Source of the DNA: Muraenolepis orangiensis
Taxonomy: Eukaryota; Chordata; Actinopteri; Gadiformes; Muraenolepididae
Length of the DNA: 64,000 nt
Direction: 5' to 3'
Assembly (NCBI GenBank): GCA_027704905.1
Contig: JANIIK010000484.1
Coordinates: 67,001-131,000 of the forward strand
The notes beneath the pieces are model-generated. The model saw only the letters and a program-made list of their open reading frames with translations. It did not search any database and was not told the origin of the DNA. The position numbers were made by a program, and so were the translations under genes. Position 1 is the stretch's first letter. Each line of letters opens with the position of its first letter. This document shows positions 41,394-53,356 of the stretch, piece by piece.

Positions 41394-42630
41394 ACTGGAC
41401 ATCACGGGTCTGGGTGGTACGAAGCTCTTGTGTCCTGAGTTCTGTATTAGAGTATTCACTCATCTATCTTAGATCGCTGTATTAGGGTATCATTTTAATC
41501 AATAAATAACAACTAATAGACTGGTGACTACGAGGTTCGAATTCTTCCAGTGACGCTGAGGCAGATCGCCTAACGGCAAGGAACTCTGAACACAACAATA
41601 CACATATATAATAACATAACATATATAATACATTACAATAAGGTCCACTGGTAGTGGGCTAGCTCCACCCAGAGTCTACGTCAGACCTTGATTCGGAGCA
41701 GCCCCCTAGCGCTACATATACAGGCCCCCCCCAACGAGGTATGTTGTTGTGTTTGTATTTATTTGAGGTTTATTACTTTACTAAAGTCATCTCCCATGCT
41801 GTGAATGTTATTGTGTGTCTAACATGGTTCTATGTTTGTCATTTATACTGTTTGTTTGTGTGTAGTTTTCACGGTGGATTCGGAGAGGAATAAACCCCTT
41901 ATGAGAAAGCCACTTGTGTCTGCCTGTGCTTCCAGGGAATTACAGTGAAAACTCGACTGTCCATCGACGCGAGTTTGTCTTAATGGACGATGCGGCAACT
42001 TCAGAGGATCACGGACTGAGCACGAGGCGGTCATCAGAGGACCGACGGAGGAGCCGAAACTACGCATGCACACACAGAAGTGGACGACGCGCGTGATTTT
42101 AAAACAGCAACGCTTCAAGACAAAGCCATAAAGAACTTGGACACTAAGAAATCAAGAGTGATCTGAGAAGAGGGTATCTGTAAAGGTTTGCTAAACTGTT
42201 ATTACTGTAAGTGCCAATTATAGTAGTGTGTGTGGTAAGCGTTTTGACTTATTTGCTCATGTCATTTTATTAAGGCTTGTTAATTAAGGCGTCAAGTTAA
42301 AGGGTTAAAGTGTTTTTATTTTCAAGTTGAAGTTCTGAAGTCTTAATATATATCGAGTATATTTTTGAAAGGTTTAAAGTTTAATTAAGCTGTTTGCACA
42401 TTTTCTATTTTAAGTGCATTTCTATCTATATAACAGGTTTAAGTCTTATATGGTACATTTAACTCACACTTACATTTGAGTAAGTGTTAAAAGTTCATTA
42501 AAAAGTCAACTGCATTTAGCCGTTTATAAAAGTGAGTCACTTTAAAGTAGTGATTACTAATGTCTAAGTCTAGTGAGCCTACAATTCAGGTTAGGGAAAG
42601 TAGGGAAGGTGCAGAGTCCGAGACGAAGCT

Positions 42631-43665
42631 GTGGATAACACTGAAGCACAGCAGCTAAGAAGAAGTCAAAGAACTGAAACTCCTACAGAGAAGGGTAGAG
42701 AAATGCAAGAAGAACAAATGAAAACGCTCCAACAAAAGTTCAACTACAATTATGAAAAATGGAGAACACACGTGAAAACAGCTAAGCGGCCATTATCTCA
42801 AACAACAGAGTCTTTATCTGAAGATGTACTTAATGACATAATTTGTGATGTCACAAGTGTTTCGGAAGATGTCCAACATGTTTATGATGATCTGCGTACA
42901 ATCTCAACTCCAGACCAGGACACACGTTGAAGAGTGGATCTGTGTGTAGAGATTTCTAAGTTTGTCATCATCAGAGCCTCAAGTCTCCTGGATGGAAAGG
43001 TTCCAGAAGGGGAAAAGAAAGATTGGCCTGAAGCAGGTTCTCTCTTTGACTCAAGCACCTACACTTCTGGTTCTTCTTCGAAAAGCAACTCCAAGCAATC
43101 AAACCGGTCTTCTGTGAAACGACAAGAAGCTGCTGCTGAGGCTGCTGCAAGCCAAGGTGTTCTGAAAGTGTTACAAGAACAAGAAAGAGAACATTTGGAA
43201 ATTCAGCGCCTGGAAGCAGAAGCTAGAAGGAAAGAAGCAGAAGAGGTGAAGCGTTGTTTAGAAAGAGAGGAAAAGGAAGCTAAAATTAAAGCTTGTCTAG
43301 AAGAAGAGCATGTAGCTCTACAACTGGATGACCAACAAAAAAAAATACAGCATTTGGAAGCAGTAAAAGGTTTCAATGCAGCACGAGCAAGAATGCAAGT
43401 GTATGACCAAGAAGAGTCCATTAAAGAAGAATGGAAAGACTTGCTAGAGAGGGATCTGGTAAGCAACCCAGTGCCAGCTCCCACAAGTCCTCAACCACAG
43501 GTTGTCACTACTTCCTCAAGTGAAGGTACAGCAGAGCTTGTTAAGATGCTTGCTGGCGCCTTAACTGCCAACAGAATTCCAGTTCCTGAACCTTCAGTAT
43601 TCAGTGGGGATGCATTGAAATACAATGACTGGAAACTCTCCTTTGAAACACTGATCACTGATTGA
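42631..43665 (+). pseudogene. BEL/Pao gag N-terminal half
   Basis: A charged, coiled-coil Gag (EAEARRKEAEEVKRCLEREE) with an in-frame TGA at 42928 and a frame loss at 43665. Its end, VPEPSVFSGDALKYNDWKLS, matches the start of the BEL Gag core, also seen in element 2 (PEPTVFNGDPLRYNDW). The break near 43665 contains a short duplicated ACTGATTGA. Confidence 0.85.
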
Positions 43666-43819
43666 ACTGAACACTGATTGACTGATTGATCAGAAGAACA
43701 TCCAAGACAAAGAAAAAATATACTACTTCAGGAGATATGTTAGTGGACAAGCTAAGAAAGCACTTGATGGTTATTTTCTGCTCGGAACCAAATCTGCCTA
43801 TGTTGCAGCATGGGAGATT

Positions 43820-44610
43820 TTGGAGGAGAGTTATGGGAATCCATTTACAATTGCAAAAGCCTATAGAGACAAGCTTCAATCGTGGTTCAAGATGGGATCA
43901 AAGGACAGCTTTGAGCTCAGAGATTTTGCAGACTTTCTCCGTAGTTGCGAGGCTGCCATGGTCCACATCAAGGCATTAGAAATCTTGAATGACTGTAATG
44001 AAAACAGGCAAATACTTTTAAAGTTACCAGATTGGCTAACTGCAAGCTGGAATCGGAAGGTTATTGAAGTCCAAGAAGACAGTAATCAATTTCCCTCCTT
44101 CAGCCAATTTGTAAAGTTTCTGACAAGAGAAGCAAAGATTGCCTGTAACCCTGTCACATTGCAATCACTGAAGCAAGGTGAAGCTGACACTAAATCTCAA
44201 AGACAACAAAGCTTTGCAGCAAAGACATTGACCACAAGTTCAGACGAAAAAACCATCTTAACATGTATTCTCTGTAAGAAGAATTGGCATTCTTTGCACA
44301 ATTGCAGGAAGTTCATGGAGCAAGCTGTTCCAGACAGAATCAAGTACATTCAAGCTCAGAAGCTATGCGTTGGATGTCTCGAGACTGGCCATCAGTCAAG
44401 GAGCTGCCACAGTAGGAGTGTATGTGAAGTGTGCAAGAAGCAACATCCTACCTGTCTGCATGAAGAGCGTGCAAAGGAAGAACAAAGACCACCACAAGCC
44501 AATCAACACTTCAGTTCACAAAGGTGAAATACAAATCAAGAAAGGTACAAAGAAAGACCTCAACCAACACAAGAAGAAGAAAGAACGGCGGCTACCTCCA
44601 ACAGAGTAAT
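43820..44610 (+). pseudogene. BEL/Pao gag C-terminal half with zinc knuckles
   Basis: Contains the conserved core SYGNPFTIAKAYRDKL, DFADFLRSCEAAM, KLPDWLTASWNRKV and FPSFSQFVKFLTREAKIA. The cysteine-rich region CILCKKNWHSLHNC and CVGCLETGHQSRSC follows. These are the Gag core and knuckles of BEL/Pao elements. The frame ends at 44527. Confidence 0.88.
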
Positions 44611-44659
44611 ACTTGGTGAAGGTAACACACAAACAGCTGCTATAATTCCAGTCTGGCTT

Positions 44660-45133
44660 TTATCCACATGTCAACCAGCAGAAGAAATCCTTGTATACGC
44701 TCTGTTGGATTCTCAAAGTGACGCAACATGTGTGCTAAGTGAAGTAGCTGAGGCTTTGGAAGCAAGTAAAGAACAAGTCAAGCTCAAGCTATCTACTATG
44801 ACCTCAAGAACCACAGTTGTAAGCACTCAAAGAGTGAACAACCTACAAGTCAGATGCTTTTACTCCGGTAAAAAGATTCCCTTACCACCAGTCTATACAC
44901 GTGACTTCATTCCAGCCAACAGAACTCACATACCAACAGATAAAACTGCAAAAGCTTGGTCTCATCTAGAGCACCTCCAAGGAGAGATTGCACCTCTGCA
45001 AGACTGTGAAGTGGGTCTGCTCATAGGGTACAACTGCTCACAAGCTTTACTTCCAGAGAAGTTGTGTCTGGCAATGAGAATCAACCTTACGCACAGCGTA
45101 CAGACCTTGGATGGAGTATTGTTAGAAACTTGA
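44660..45133 (+). pseudogene. BEL/Pao protease region
   Basis: ALLDSQSDATCVLSEVAEAL carries the protease aspartate in the BEL-type DSQSD context, followed by VRCFYSGKKIPLPPVYTRDF and VGLLIGYNCSQALLPEK. The frame ends at 45133 and no RT follows. Confidence 0.8.
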
Positions 45134-45690
45134 ATCCCTGTGTAGATTACGGAGACGCCACTGGCGTTAGCCATCACATAGTAGTTAGACAAGTGTGTGT
45201 ACAGGTGTAGAACCTTCTCTCAGTCTCAAAACTGAAGTACACTATGTGAGCCGAAACAAAGTTAAAGACATTACTCCCTCAGACACCCCCCCTTTTTTTC
45301 TCATTCACGTTTGGACCTACGAAGAGAGAACACCTCTGCTTTAACAAACTCACAATTTATTTTACACCAGCAAAGAGACAGCGCCGGGCCTCAGAGGTTT
45401 TTTCTAAACCCTAACAGGGAAAAAAGGCTGTGAGCACAATCTTTTTAATAAATAAGACCGTGAGTAAAATAGACATTTAAAGAATAAGACATTTTAAGAA
45501 TAAGAAATAGACATTTATAATACATTTTTTGCCGTCCCGTGTGTTTTCTTTAAAAAAAACCTGACCGTGAAGGGGACCGTGAGTGCGGTTTTGTTCGGGC
45601 CGTTAGTGGGATCCCGTTCCTGATCCTCTCCCTGGCCCTGACCCTAGCCCCGACCCTACCCCCCCAAACAAATAAAAGAAACCACACAAC
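45134..45690. other. Unassigned segment between BEL element 1 and Penelope fragment
   Basis: No gene recognised. It contains AT-rich stretches, a C7T7 run at 45286 and a series of CCCTGACCCTAGCCCCGACC-like words at 45620-45660 that look like decayed telomere-type repeats. Confidence 0.4.
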
Positions 45691-45691
45691 C

Positions 45692-46613
45692 ATGCGTCGC
45701 GCCAATCCTCCCCCCTCTGGGTGGACCCTGGTCAGTTACGGAAGGAGACGTGGTCCACCCAGACCACAGCCGGCATTTAGGGGACCACCAAATCCGGTCC
45801 CTCGTGGACGGGGTTACGTACGCGGATGGGGGATGGACAGTGCACCTCCCTATCCCTATTCATTTGGGGATGGGTTTCAAACCCCAACACCTAACCCTAA
45901 CCCTAACCCTAACCCTAACCCTAACCCTAGGGGTACCTAATTCCCTGAGCCAGGTGATCTTCCCTAACAGATCCCCCAAGGAAAACCCTGACTCTGGGCG
46001 TGGGAGTAGTCAGGGCCCCCAACCACCACAACACATCATACCACTCATCAGCACATTCACCCATAACATCATACACATACACTCCAAACTGAAACACGCT
46101 TTCACACATGCACAACACCACAACCACACCCTTCAAAACCACAACATAATCTCGGCCTACCGGAAGAAGCCCAACGTGCGGGACCTTCTGGTGCGGGCCA
46201 GCCTCTCCACCCGGATCGGAAGTGCTCCCTCTCCGCACCAACATCACTTCAGGCAGCTGCCGGTCTTCCTGAACCGACGTGCCTTCACCTCCAGTCCCAT
46301 CCCTCAACACCTCACACTACATGACAGTAATATAGTTTATGCCATAACCTGCTCACACTGCCACATTGTATATGTTGGCGAAACAAAACACCCCATAGAA
46401 ACCCGCCTCAAACAACACCTATACACCATACATAAAGACACACTCAACACTCTACTTATACAACACTTCCAACAGCACCCGGTCACAGCACTCAGCATCA
46501 CAGGACTGGAGATGGGTGAGCGCTGGTCAGATGGACAGAGGAAGGCTGCGGAACACAGATGGATCAAAAAACTGAACACACTAACCCCCATGGGCCTCAA
46601 TATGAAGGAATAG
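45692..46613 (+). pseudogene. Penelope-like element fragment with GIY-YIG endonuclease
   Basis: From about 45936 the frame gives the end of a Penelope-type RT (KKPNVRDLLVRASLSTRIGS) followed by the GIY-YIG domain. Its motifs are DSNIVYAITCSHCHIVYVGE, the catalytic arginine in ETRLKQH, the extra cysteine pair CSHC typical of Penelope endonucleases, and EHRWIKKLNTLTPMGLN at the end. Most of the RT is missing upstream. The first part of the segment (45692-45935) is Pro/Arg/Gly-rich and merges into telomere-type repeats. Confidence 0.85.
45891..45929. repeat. Telomere-type (CCCTAA)n, six units
   Basis: Six and a half perfect units of the vertebrate telomere repeat in CCCTAA orientation, directly upstream of the Penelope coding fragment. 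Interstitial position. Confidence 0.97.
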
Positions 46614-47197
46614 GGTCCTTGCTGGACCAGGATGCGGGGCCACAGTAAAATACAGGGGACTTGTAATGGAAAAATCATATGTTGTCCCTTCTATCACTCT
46701 GTTTATTGACCTCAGGGCTCTAGTAGAGAATGCAAATGTAGTTCTCCCTATCACCCTTTTGTCCTATTGTCCTGAGGGGTCTTGTCTTGTCCTTATCCTG
46801 TTTGACCAACTGTAATGTTTATCTCACAGCGGGGGACAGTGGCTATTGCAGTCTACAGCTGCTGAAGGGGGGTTGGCATACAACTATTGAGCTGGATCAA
46901 AGGCTTGGCCGCTCCTGGTTCAACACCTCTGGCTTCCTCTGCCTGCACGAGAGTTCCTCTGTCCCGTGCTGGAGATGGGGGTGGTGGAGCCAGGTGGTCA
47001 AGACTTGCATCATTGGGGTGAAAGACAGTGTCTTAGGGGCAGTCCTAAGAGGGGATAAATACTGAGTGTTGCCAGCATTACGGTGGACTTCCCTATCCTC
47101 ACCTCATAGGATTCGGGGCTCCCGACAAAGCTTTGTCTGTCTGTTTGTCTAAATGTCTGTCTATATGTCTGTTCGGCCACTTGTCTACTTGTATTTG

Positions 47198-47865
47198 TGT
47201 AACTGCCTCTGTGTTCAGTTTAAGTTTTGGTTCCTACCAGTTTTTGGTTCCTACCTAAATGCTGCTAGATTAATGACGGAACTAATGGTTGAAGCCCACA
47301 GTGTCCGGGGACGTTTTATGCCGACGCACGCGTGTCAAAATCTCCGCGGATTTAAGAGATAGTTCAGTCACAGTCTTCTTGTAAAGAGATAGCTTCAGTC
47401 ACAGTCTTCTTGTAAAGAGTTCATAACGTCAAGAAGATGATAAAGTCCCCATAATTTCCTCTCTTATTGCATGCAGCCAATAAGGTACGTTTGGTGTTGT
47501 GGTTGTTAGCTGTGTGTCGGCCCAAGCCAGGTAGCTAAAGTGCTAACGAAATGGTTGCTGTGTAGGCCCAAGCCAGGTAGCTAAAGTGCTAACTAAATGT
47601 TTGCTAAGTGAGTTTATTATTATTATTATTGCAGAAGGACTTAATGTGTTTTGTAGGTTAAGTTCATTTTGGTTAACAATATTGCAAAGACATGTGACAC
47701 TAAGAGACAAGTAGAAATAATATGGATGTATGTTGTTATTGTTTGATCTGTGATTTATTGTATTTCATGTATGTGTTTCACAGTTCTCACGGTCTGGATT
47801 TGAATAAATCCTACCAGTACCATAAAGAACGCATTGCTGTCATCATTGCATAAGAGGGAATTACA
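47198..47865 (+). repeat. 5' LTR of BEL/Pao element 2
   Basis: 668 bp, TGTAACTG to GGAATTACA, with AATAAA near 47802. Its right 600 bp matches 61865-62344, where internal pieces such as GTCACAGTCTTCTTGTAAAG are lacking. Confidence 0.9.
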
Positions 47866-47932
47866 CTGAGAACTTACTGCTCCATAAGACAGCATCAGAG
47901 AGCAGTGATTAACAACATTAAACCAAGTAAAG

Positions 47933-49372
47933 ATGTCTGAGAGTGGCAGCCAGCGTGTGGTTGTTGTGGATGTACATTGCACAGACATGCAGGCACAAGC
48001 ACCTGACAAAGAGGGTGCAAATGAAGAGTTGCTGCAGCACAGCACAACCGTGCAACCACAAAGGGAAGAAGGCACAATAGTTAGCAACCCCGCTTCCTCA
48101 GAAGAGCCACGAAGAGGCCAAAGAGTCCGCATGTTGACGGAAAAGGGTCAAGAACTGCATGATGAGCAAATAAGAAAAGTTGCACATTGTTTCAGTGTGG
48201 TCTATGAGAAGTGGAAGCATGTTGCTAAAGAAGCTAACCAAGCGCTGTGTGCACCGTGCTCAGACGACCTGCTGGATGGACACGTCACTAAAATATGCAG
48301 TGCCTGTAGGAGTCTGAATGAGGTTTATGACGATTGGAAGCGCATTGAAGTGCCTGACCATAACACACGTCGCAGAGTCGACACCTGTGAAACAGTAACA
48401 AAGAAGATTTTTAATAATGCAATGGACCTTCTAGACACAAGAAAGGCTAAAGGTCAAATGCATGAAGAACAATTCATGGAAGAGATAGTGTCTGTAGCCT
48501 CAGTCAAGACAGGCACCAGCTCTCGCCACACTAAATTCTACTCTGCAAGCAGGAAAAGTGCAGCTGCTGAGGTTGCTGCTAACCAAGCCACCTTAGAAGT
48601 CCTGCTAGAGCAAGAGCGTCATATTGAAGAACTTCAGAGACTTGAAGCTGAAGCCGCACAGTTTAAAGCGAGACAGGAGGCTGAAGCCGCCCAGTTAAAA
48701 GCCAAGATGGAGGCTGAAGCCGCCCAGTTAAAAGCCAAGCAGGAGGCTGAAACTGCAGAAAGACAAAGAGTGCTAGAAGCCAAACGCAGAGAACTAAATC
48801 GATTGGAAACTATTAAGAAGCTAAAGGCTGCCAAGGCACGACAGCAAGTATATGAGCAGAGCGAATGTTCAGCTCAAGCAGCTAAACGAAGTGACTGCTC
48901 AGATGAAGAAGTAAATGAGCTTCTCCATCGATGTGTCTCTGTGAAGAGTGAAGTGGAAATCAAGCCTCAAACTAGCCTATTGCAGCACCGTTCTCCACCA
49001 CGAGCTGTAACACATCCAAGACAAGAACAGCACCGTTCTCCACCACGAGCTGTATCACAAACAAGGCAAGAAGACAGATCTGAAGACAGCACAGCAGCTC
49101 TTGTCAGATTGTTCGCAGAAGCCATCAGTGCAAGTCCCATTCCTATACCTGAACCTACAGTGTTCAATGGCGACCCACTCAGATACAACGACTGGCGGGT
49201 GTCCTTTCAGACGCTTGTTGGCAGGAAGAACATACCAGCCGAAGAGAAGATATATTATCTACGCAAGTACGTGGGTGGATCTGCCAAGAAGGCCATAGAG
49301 AGCTACTTCTTACTAGGCACAGAGTCAGCCTATTATGCAGCATGGCACATCCTAGATGAGCGATATGGCAAT
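47933..49372 (+). pseudogene. BEL/Pao element 2 gag, N-terminal part
   Basis: An open frame of 480 codons up to the nested LTR. It starts MSESGSQRVVVVDVHC and contains a long coiled coil with a threefold EAEAAQLKAKQ-type repeat (about residues 235-285). It ends in the Gag core IPEPTVFNGDPLRYNDW, YYLRKYVGGSAKKAIESYF. The frame then enters the solo LTR and stops there. Confidence 0.9.
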
Positions 49373-50035
49373 TGTAATGGAAAAATCATATGTTGTCCCT
49401 TCTATCAGTGTTCTCTGTTTATTGACCTCAGGGTTCTAGTAGATAATGCAAATATAGTTCTCCCTATCACCCTTTTGTCCTATTGTCCTGAGGGGTCTGG
49501 TCCTTATCCTTATCCTTATCCTTATCCTGCTTGACCAACTATAATGTTTATCTCACAGCGGGGGACAGTGGCTATTGCAGCCTACAGCTGTTGAAGGGGG
49601 GTTGGCATACAACTATTGAGCTGGATCAAAGGCTTGGCCGCTCCTGGTTCAACACCTCTGGCTTCCTCTGCCTGCACGAGAGTTCCTCTGTTCCCGTGCT
49701 GGAGATGGGGGTGGTGGAGCCAGGTGGTCAAGACTTGCATCATTGGGGTGAAAGACAGTGTCTTAGGGGCAGTCCTAAGAAGGAATAAATACTGAGTGTT
49801 GCCAGCATTACGGTGGACTTCCCTATCCTCACCTCATAGGATTCGGGGCTCCCGACAAAGCTTTGTCTGTCTGTTGTCTGACTGTCTGTCAATTTGTCTG
49901 TTTGGCCACTTGTCTACTTGTATTTGTTCATTGTGTTCTGCTTGCTTGATAAATCTTCAAACTTAATTGAGTTCATGTGTGACAGTTCTTATTGATTGAT
50001 AATTTGCCTTCTTATTCACGTAGATTTCCACCACA
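49373..50035 (+). mobile_element. Solo family-B LTR inside BEL gag
   Basis: 663 bp from TGTAATGG to CCACCACA with target duplication CAAT (49369-49372, 50036-50039). Removing it restores the Gag reading DERYGNPFLIAKAF. It carries a (TTATCC)4 stretch at 49502-49528 and GGAATAAATACTGAG near 49780. Confidence 0.93.
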
Positions 50036-50470
50036 CAATCCATTCCTCATTGCCAAGGCCTTCAGAGATAAGATTGAGTCGTGGCCCAAGATAAGCTCCA
50101 AAGGCAGTGTGGAACTTCAAGAACTCGCCGACTTCCTGCGCAGCTGTGAGGCTGCCATGTCTCAGATCAGAGGTCTTGAAATACTTAATGATTGCAACGA
50201 GAACCAGAAAATACTCTCCAAACTTCCAGACTGGCTGACTTCAAGATGGAGTAGGAAGGTCATGGCCACAGAGGAAGAAACTCGCATGTTCCCGAGCTTC
50301 AGCCAGTTTGTCAAGTTCCTCACACGTGAAGCCAGAATCGCTTGCCACCCAATAACCTCTCTTCATGCTCTGAAGCCAGGGGAAAGTATTCTGGACAAGG
50401 GTTCAAGGAGCAGAGGTCCTGGAGCAAGGGTCTTAGCAACCAGCTCAGATGAGAAAGCCGTCGAAGAGGT
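50036..50470 (+). pseudogene. BEL/Pao element 2 gag, C-terminal part
   Basis: Continues the Gag core (KIESWPKISSKGSVELQ, ELADFLRSCEAAMSQIRGL, FPSFSQFVKFLTREARIA) and then stops being Gag at about 50470. There the text joins RT directly. Zinc knuckles, protease and the first part of RT are deleted. Confidence 0.88.
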
Positions 50471-50473
50471 CCT

Positions 50474-52051
50474 GTGGCAATCATGTGTGACATAGAACGC
50501 ATGTTCCACCAGTTCCATGTCAAGGCAGAAGACCAAGATTACCTACGATTCCTTTGGTGGGACAATGGAAATCTTGAAGACCAACCTTCCATCTATCGGA
50601 TGAAAGTCCACTTGTTTGGTGCAGCTTCGTCACCTGGCTGTGCAAACTATGGACTGAAACACATCGCTGCCGAAGGACGAGGAAACTTTAGTGAAGACAC
50701 CATAAAGTTTATCCAAAGGAACTTCTACGTTGATGACGGTTTGTCAAGTGTAGCATCTGAAGACCAAGCAATCCAGCTGGTGAAAGAAGCAAGAGAGCTT
50801 TGCAGCACAGGCAAACTCCGGCTGCATAAGTTCATCTCGAACAGCAAAGAAGTCCGAGCCACAATCCCAAAAGAAGAGTGTGCTGAAGCTCCCAGAGACA
50901 AAGACATGGCACTGGGTGAACTGCACATGGAAAGAGTACTCGGTGTGCAGTGGTGCGTGTCTTCCGATGAGCTCCAGTTCAGAGTGATCGTCAAAGAGAA
51001 TCCACTTACCCGAAGAGGAGTCTTGTCCACGGTCGCTTCAGTATACGATCCTCTGGGTTTTGTGGCGCCCTTCATCCTGGTGGGAAAGCAGATCCTGCAG
51101 CAGATGTGTCGTGACAAGCTCAGTTGGGATGACACCTTACCTGATGACTTACGACCTCTGTGGGAATGCTGGCTCCAAGACCTACAAAATCTGGCTGGTG
51201 TGAAGATTCCAAGATGCTACGTTCCATCAAGCTTCAAGGTCCAACATTACGAACTTCACCATTTCTCCGATGCCAGTGTGTCAGGCTATGGAGAGTGCTC
51301 GTACCTCAGAGCAGTGAGTACGTCAAGTGAAGTCCACTGTTCCTTAGTAATGGGAAAGTCAAGAGTTGCCCCTACTAAGGTCACAACCATACCAAGGCTT
51401 GAGCTGTCAGCAGTAGTTGTAGCTGTCCGCACCAGTGACATGCTCAAGAAAGAACTGGACGTAGAGTGCCTACAAGAAGTCTTCTGAACTGATTCAAGGG
51501 TTGTCCTTGGGTACATCAATAATGAAGCCAGAAGATTTCATGTGTTTGTGGCAAATCGTGTAGAACGCATCAAGCAAAGCACAGAGTCTACACAATGGAG
51601 GTATGTGGCTTCGGAAGAGAATCCAGCCGACCATGCCTCAAGAGGTCTCACAGCAGAGCAACTGATATCCTCTAACTGGTTCACAGGCCCAGACTTTCTT
51701 TGGCAGAAAGAGTTACCACGTGGAGAAGTCAAGGTGGGAGAGATCGCAAGTGACGACCCTGAACTTAAGAAGGCCCAGGTTCTCAACACCCAGGTGAAAG
51801 AAGTCAGGTCGCTACTAGATCGCTTACACAAGTTTTCAGACTGGTCCAGAATGGTGAAAGCTATCGCCAGACTCCAGCGCCACGTGAAAGAAATTGAAGG
51901 TCTCAAGCCAAAGTCCTGTGAAGCCACCAGTTTAGAGGTAAGGAGAGAAGCGGAGCTGACCATAATTAAGATGGTCCAAGAAGCAACCTTCTCACAAGAA
52001 ATAGTTACTCCAGAGTCACAAGGAGACACCAGTCAAGGGCAGAGCCAATAA
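50474..52051 (+). pseudogene. BEL/Pao element 2 RT and RNase H
   Basis: RT shows MCDIERMFHQFHV, FGAASSPGCANYGLKH and the active site RNFYVDDGLSSV. RNase H shows HHFSDASVSGYG and RLELSAVVVAV, then an in-frame TGA at 51485 immediately before TDSRVVLGYINNEARRF. The frame continues through HASRGLTAEQL to 52051. The nonsense codon falls where tryptophan is usual. Confidence 0.9.
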
Positions 52052-52052
52052 G

Positions 52053-52847
52053 TTGCACCGGTTAGGTCCATTCCTGGATGACCAAGGTGTCCTCAGAGTT
52101 GGAGGTCGGCTTAACTCACGCCGCCTTACATCCACAGGTGAAGCATCCAGTGGTCCTTCCAAAAGACAGTTACTCGTCAAGCACTATCATGAGAGAGTGC
52201 ACCACCAGGGACGAGGGATGACCATGAATGCGCTCCGATCCAATGGCATATGGATACTAGTCTGCAGCAAGGCAGTATCATCCCATATCTACAAGTGCAC
52301 TATGTGCAGGAAGTTCAGAAGATGCACTGAACAGCAAAGAATGGCAGACCTCCCGGAGGACCGAATGGAAACAGCTCCTCCATTCACCTGCTGCGGGATG
52401 GACTGCTTTGGACCGTTCTACGTAAAGGAAGGAAGGAAAGAGCTAAAGCGTTACAGATTGTTACTTACCTGCATGTGTTCCAGAGCTGTTCACATTGAAA
52501 TTCTCGATGACTTGACCACGGATGCCTTCATTAACGCTCTGCGTTCATTCATCGCCATTCGTGGAAAAGCAAGACGAGAGTTCGCTGAAGCACTGAAAGA
52601 GATGGATCAGGAAGAGTTCAAGGAACTTGGATGCGAGTTCATCATGAACACCCCTGCTTCAAGTCATATGGGTGGTGTCTGGGAAAGACAAATACGCACC
52701 ATCAGAAGTGTCTTGACGTCCATTCTAGAACAGTCAGCCACACAACTTGACTGCTCCTCTCTACGAACGTTCCTGTATGAAGTCATGGCGGTTGTAAACA
52801 GCAGACCTCTGACCACTGATTGTCTCAATGATTCATCTAGTCCAGAG
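52053..52847 (+). pseudogene. BEL/Pao element 2 integrase, deleted and truncated
   Basis: After a frameshift near 52050 come LDDQGVLRVGGRL, the zinc region (HYHERVHHQGRG, YKCTMCRKFRRC) and the core start CCGMDCFGPFYV with the first aspartate. Sequence then jumps from IRGKARREF, so the part with the second aspartate is missing. HMGGVWERQIRTI carries the glutamate. The frame is cut at 52848 by a gypsy LTR. Confidence 0.9.
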
Positions 52848-53340
52848 TGTCACGGTTACGGTGGTTGGCAGGGGGCGTGGCCTAGCCACGTGCGCTGGTG
52901 GCGCACACACGCTCCTGTCAACAATCACGTTGGTTGGCAGGGGGCGTGGCCAAGCCACGTGCGCTGGCCACACACACACACACACACACCTGGACTCAAT
53001 TTCCCCCCGTGTAATTTGTTCATCACCTCACCTGGGGTATATATACGTTGTCTTTCCTTTACCCCAGCGTGAGGTCGTTACTCTACTATTCACGTAGTTC
53101 TCCCGTCTGGTACCCATCGCCTGCCAACTACCTGCCGGTACTCCGCACCCGATACCCCCGGTACAGACTCCTTCCCCTGTCCCGGACTACCCGCCGGTCA
53201 CCTGCCTGCCGGTACTCCGCGGATCGTCCTCCCCGTGTACCCTTGTGTTTTGTGTGTGTTTGGAAATAAAGCCGTCTCGTATCACTCTCCACTTGTCGGC
53301 GTCTGCGTTCGGGGTCCAACCCACTCCCTCTCTCGTGACA
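52848..53340 (+). repeat. LTR of the deleted gypsy derivative
   Basis: 493 bp, TGTCACGG to CTCGTGACA, with AATAAAGCCG near 53266. Its left part has the GGTTGGCAGGGGGCGTGGCC block twice, as in the LTR at 15509. Confidence 0.9.
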
Positions 53341-53356
53341 GAACGACCTCACCATT

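Larger units (their letters stand above)
22366..41597 (+). mobile_element. Plus-strand MLV-like ERV, multiply interrupted
   Basis: Reading order is gag (22366-23269), then a nested gypsy pair, then nucleocapsid-like sequence, captured HMGA2, RT remnants, RNase H, integrase split by a LINE, a short env-like frame, a polypurine tract (39291-39301) and a 3' LTR (39304-41597) split by another LINE. Start is given at gag because no 5' LTR was recognised. Capsid, protease and the RT palm are missing and many frames are broken. The provirus is defective. Confidence 0.85.
39304..41597 (+). repeat. ERV 3' LTR, split by a LINE
   Basis: Left part 39304-39737 with ATATAAAAG at about 39682; right part 41402-41597 with AATAAATAA near 41502 and a CA-ended terminus (GAACACAACA). 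Together about 630 bp. The start follows the polypurine tract; the end is inferred from the TG...CA rule because no second copy is available. Confidence 0.65.
41640..45133 (+). mobile_element. BEL/Pao element 1, truncated after protease
   Basis: A 5' LTR ends GGGAATTACA at 41944 (start uncertain, about 41640-41720), with AATAAA at 41889. Then a leader to 42630, gag (42631-44527) and the protease region to 45133. RT, RNase H and integrase are absent. The LTR 3' end resembles that of BEL/Pao element 2. Confidence 0.8.
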
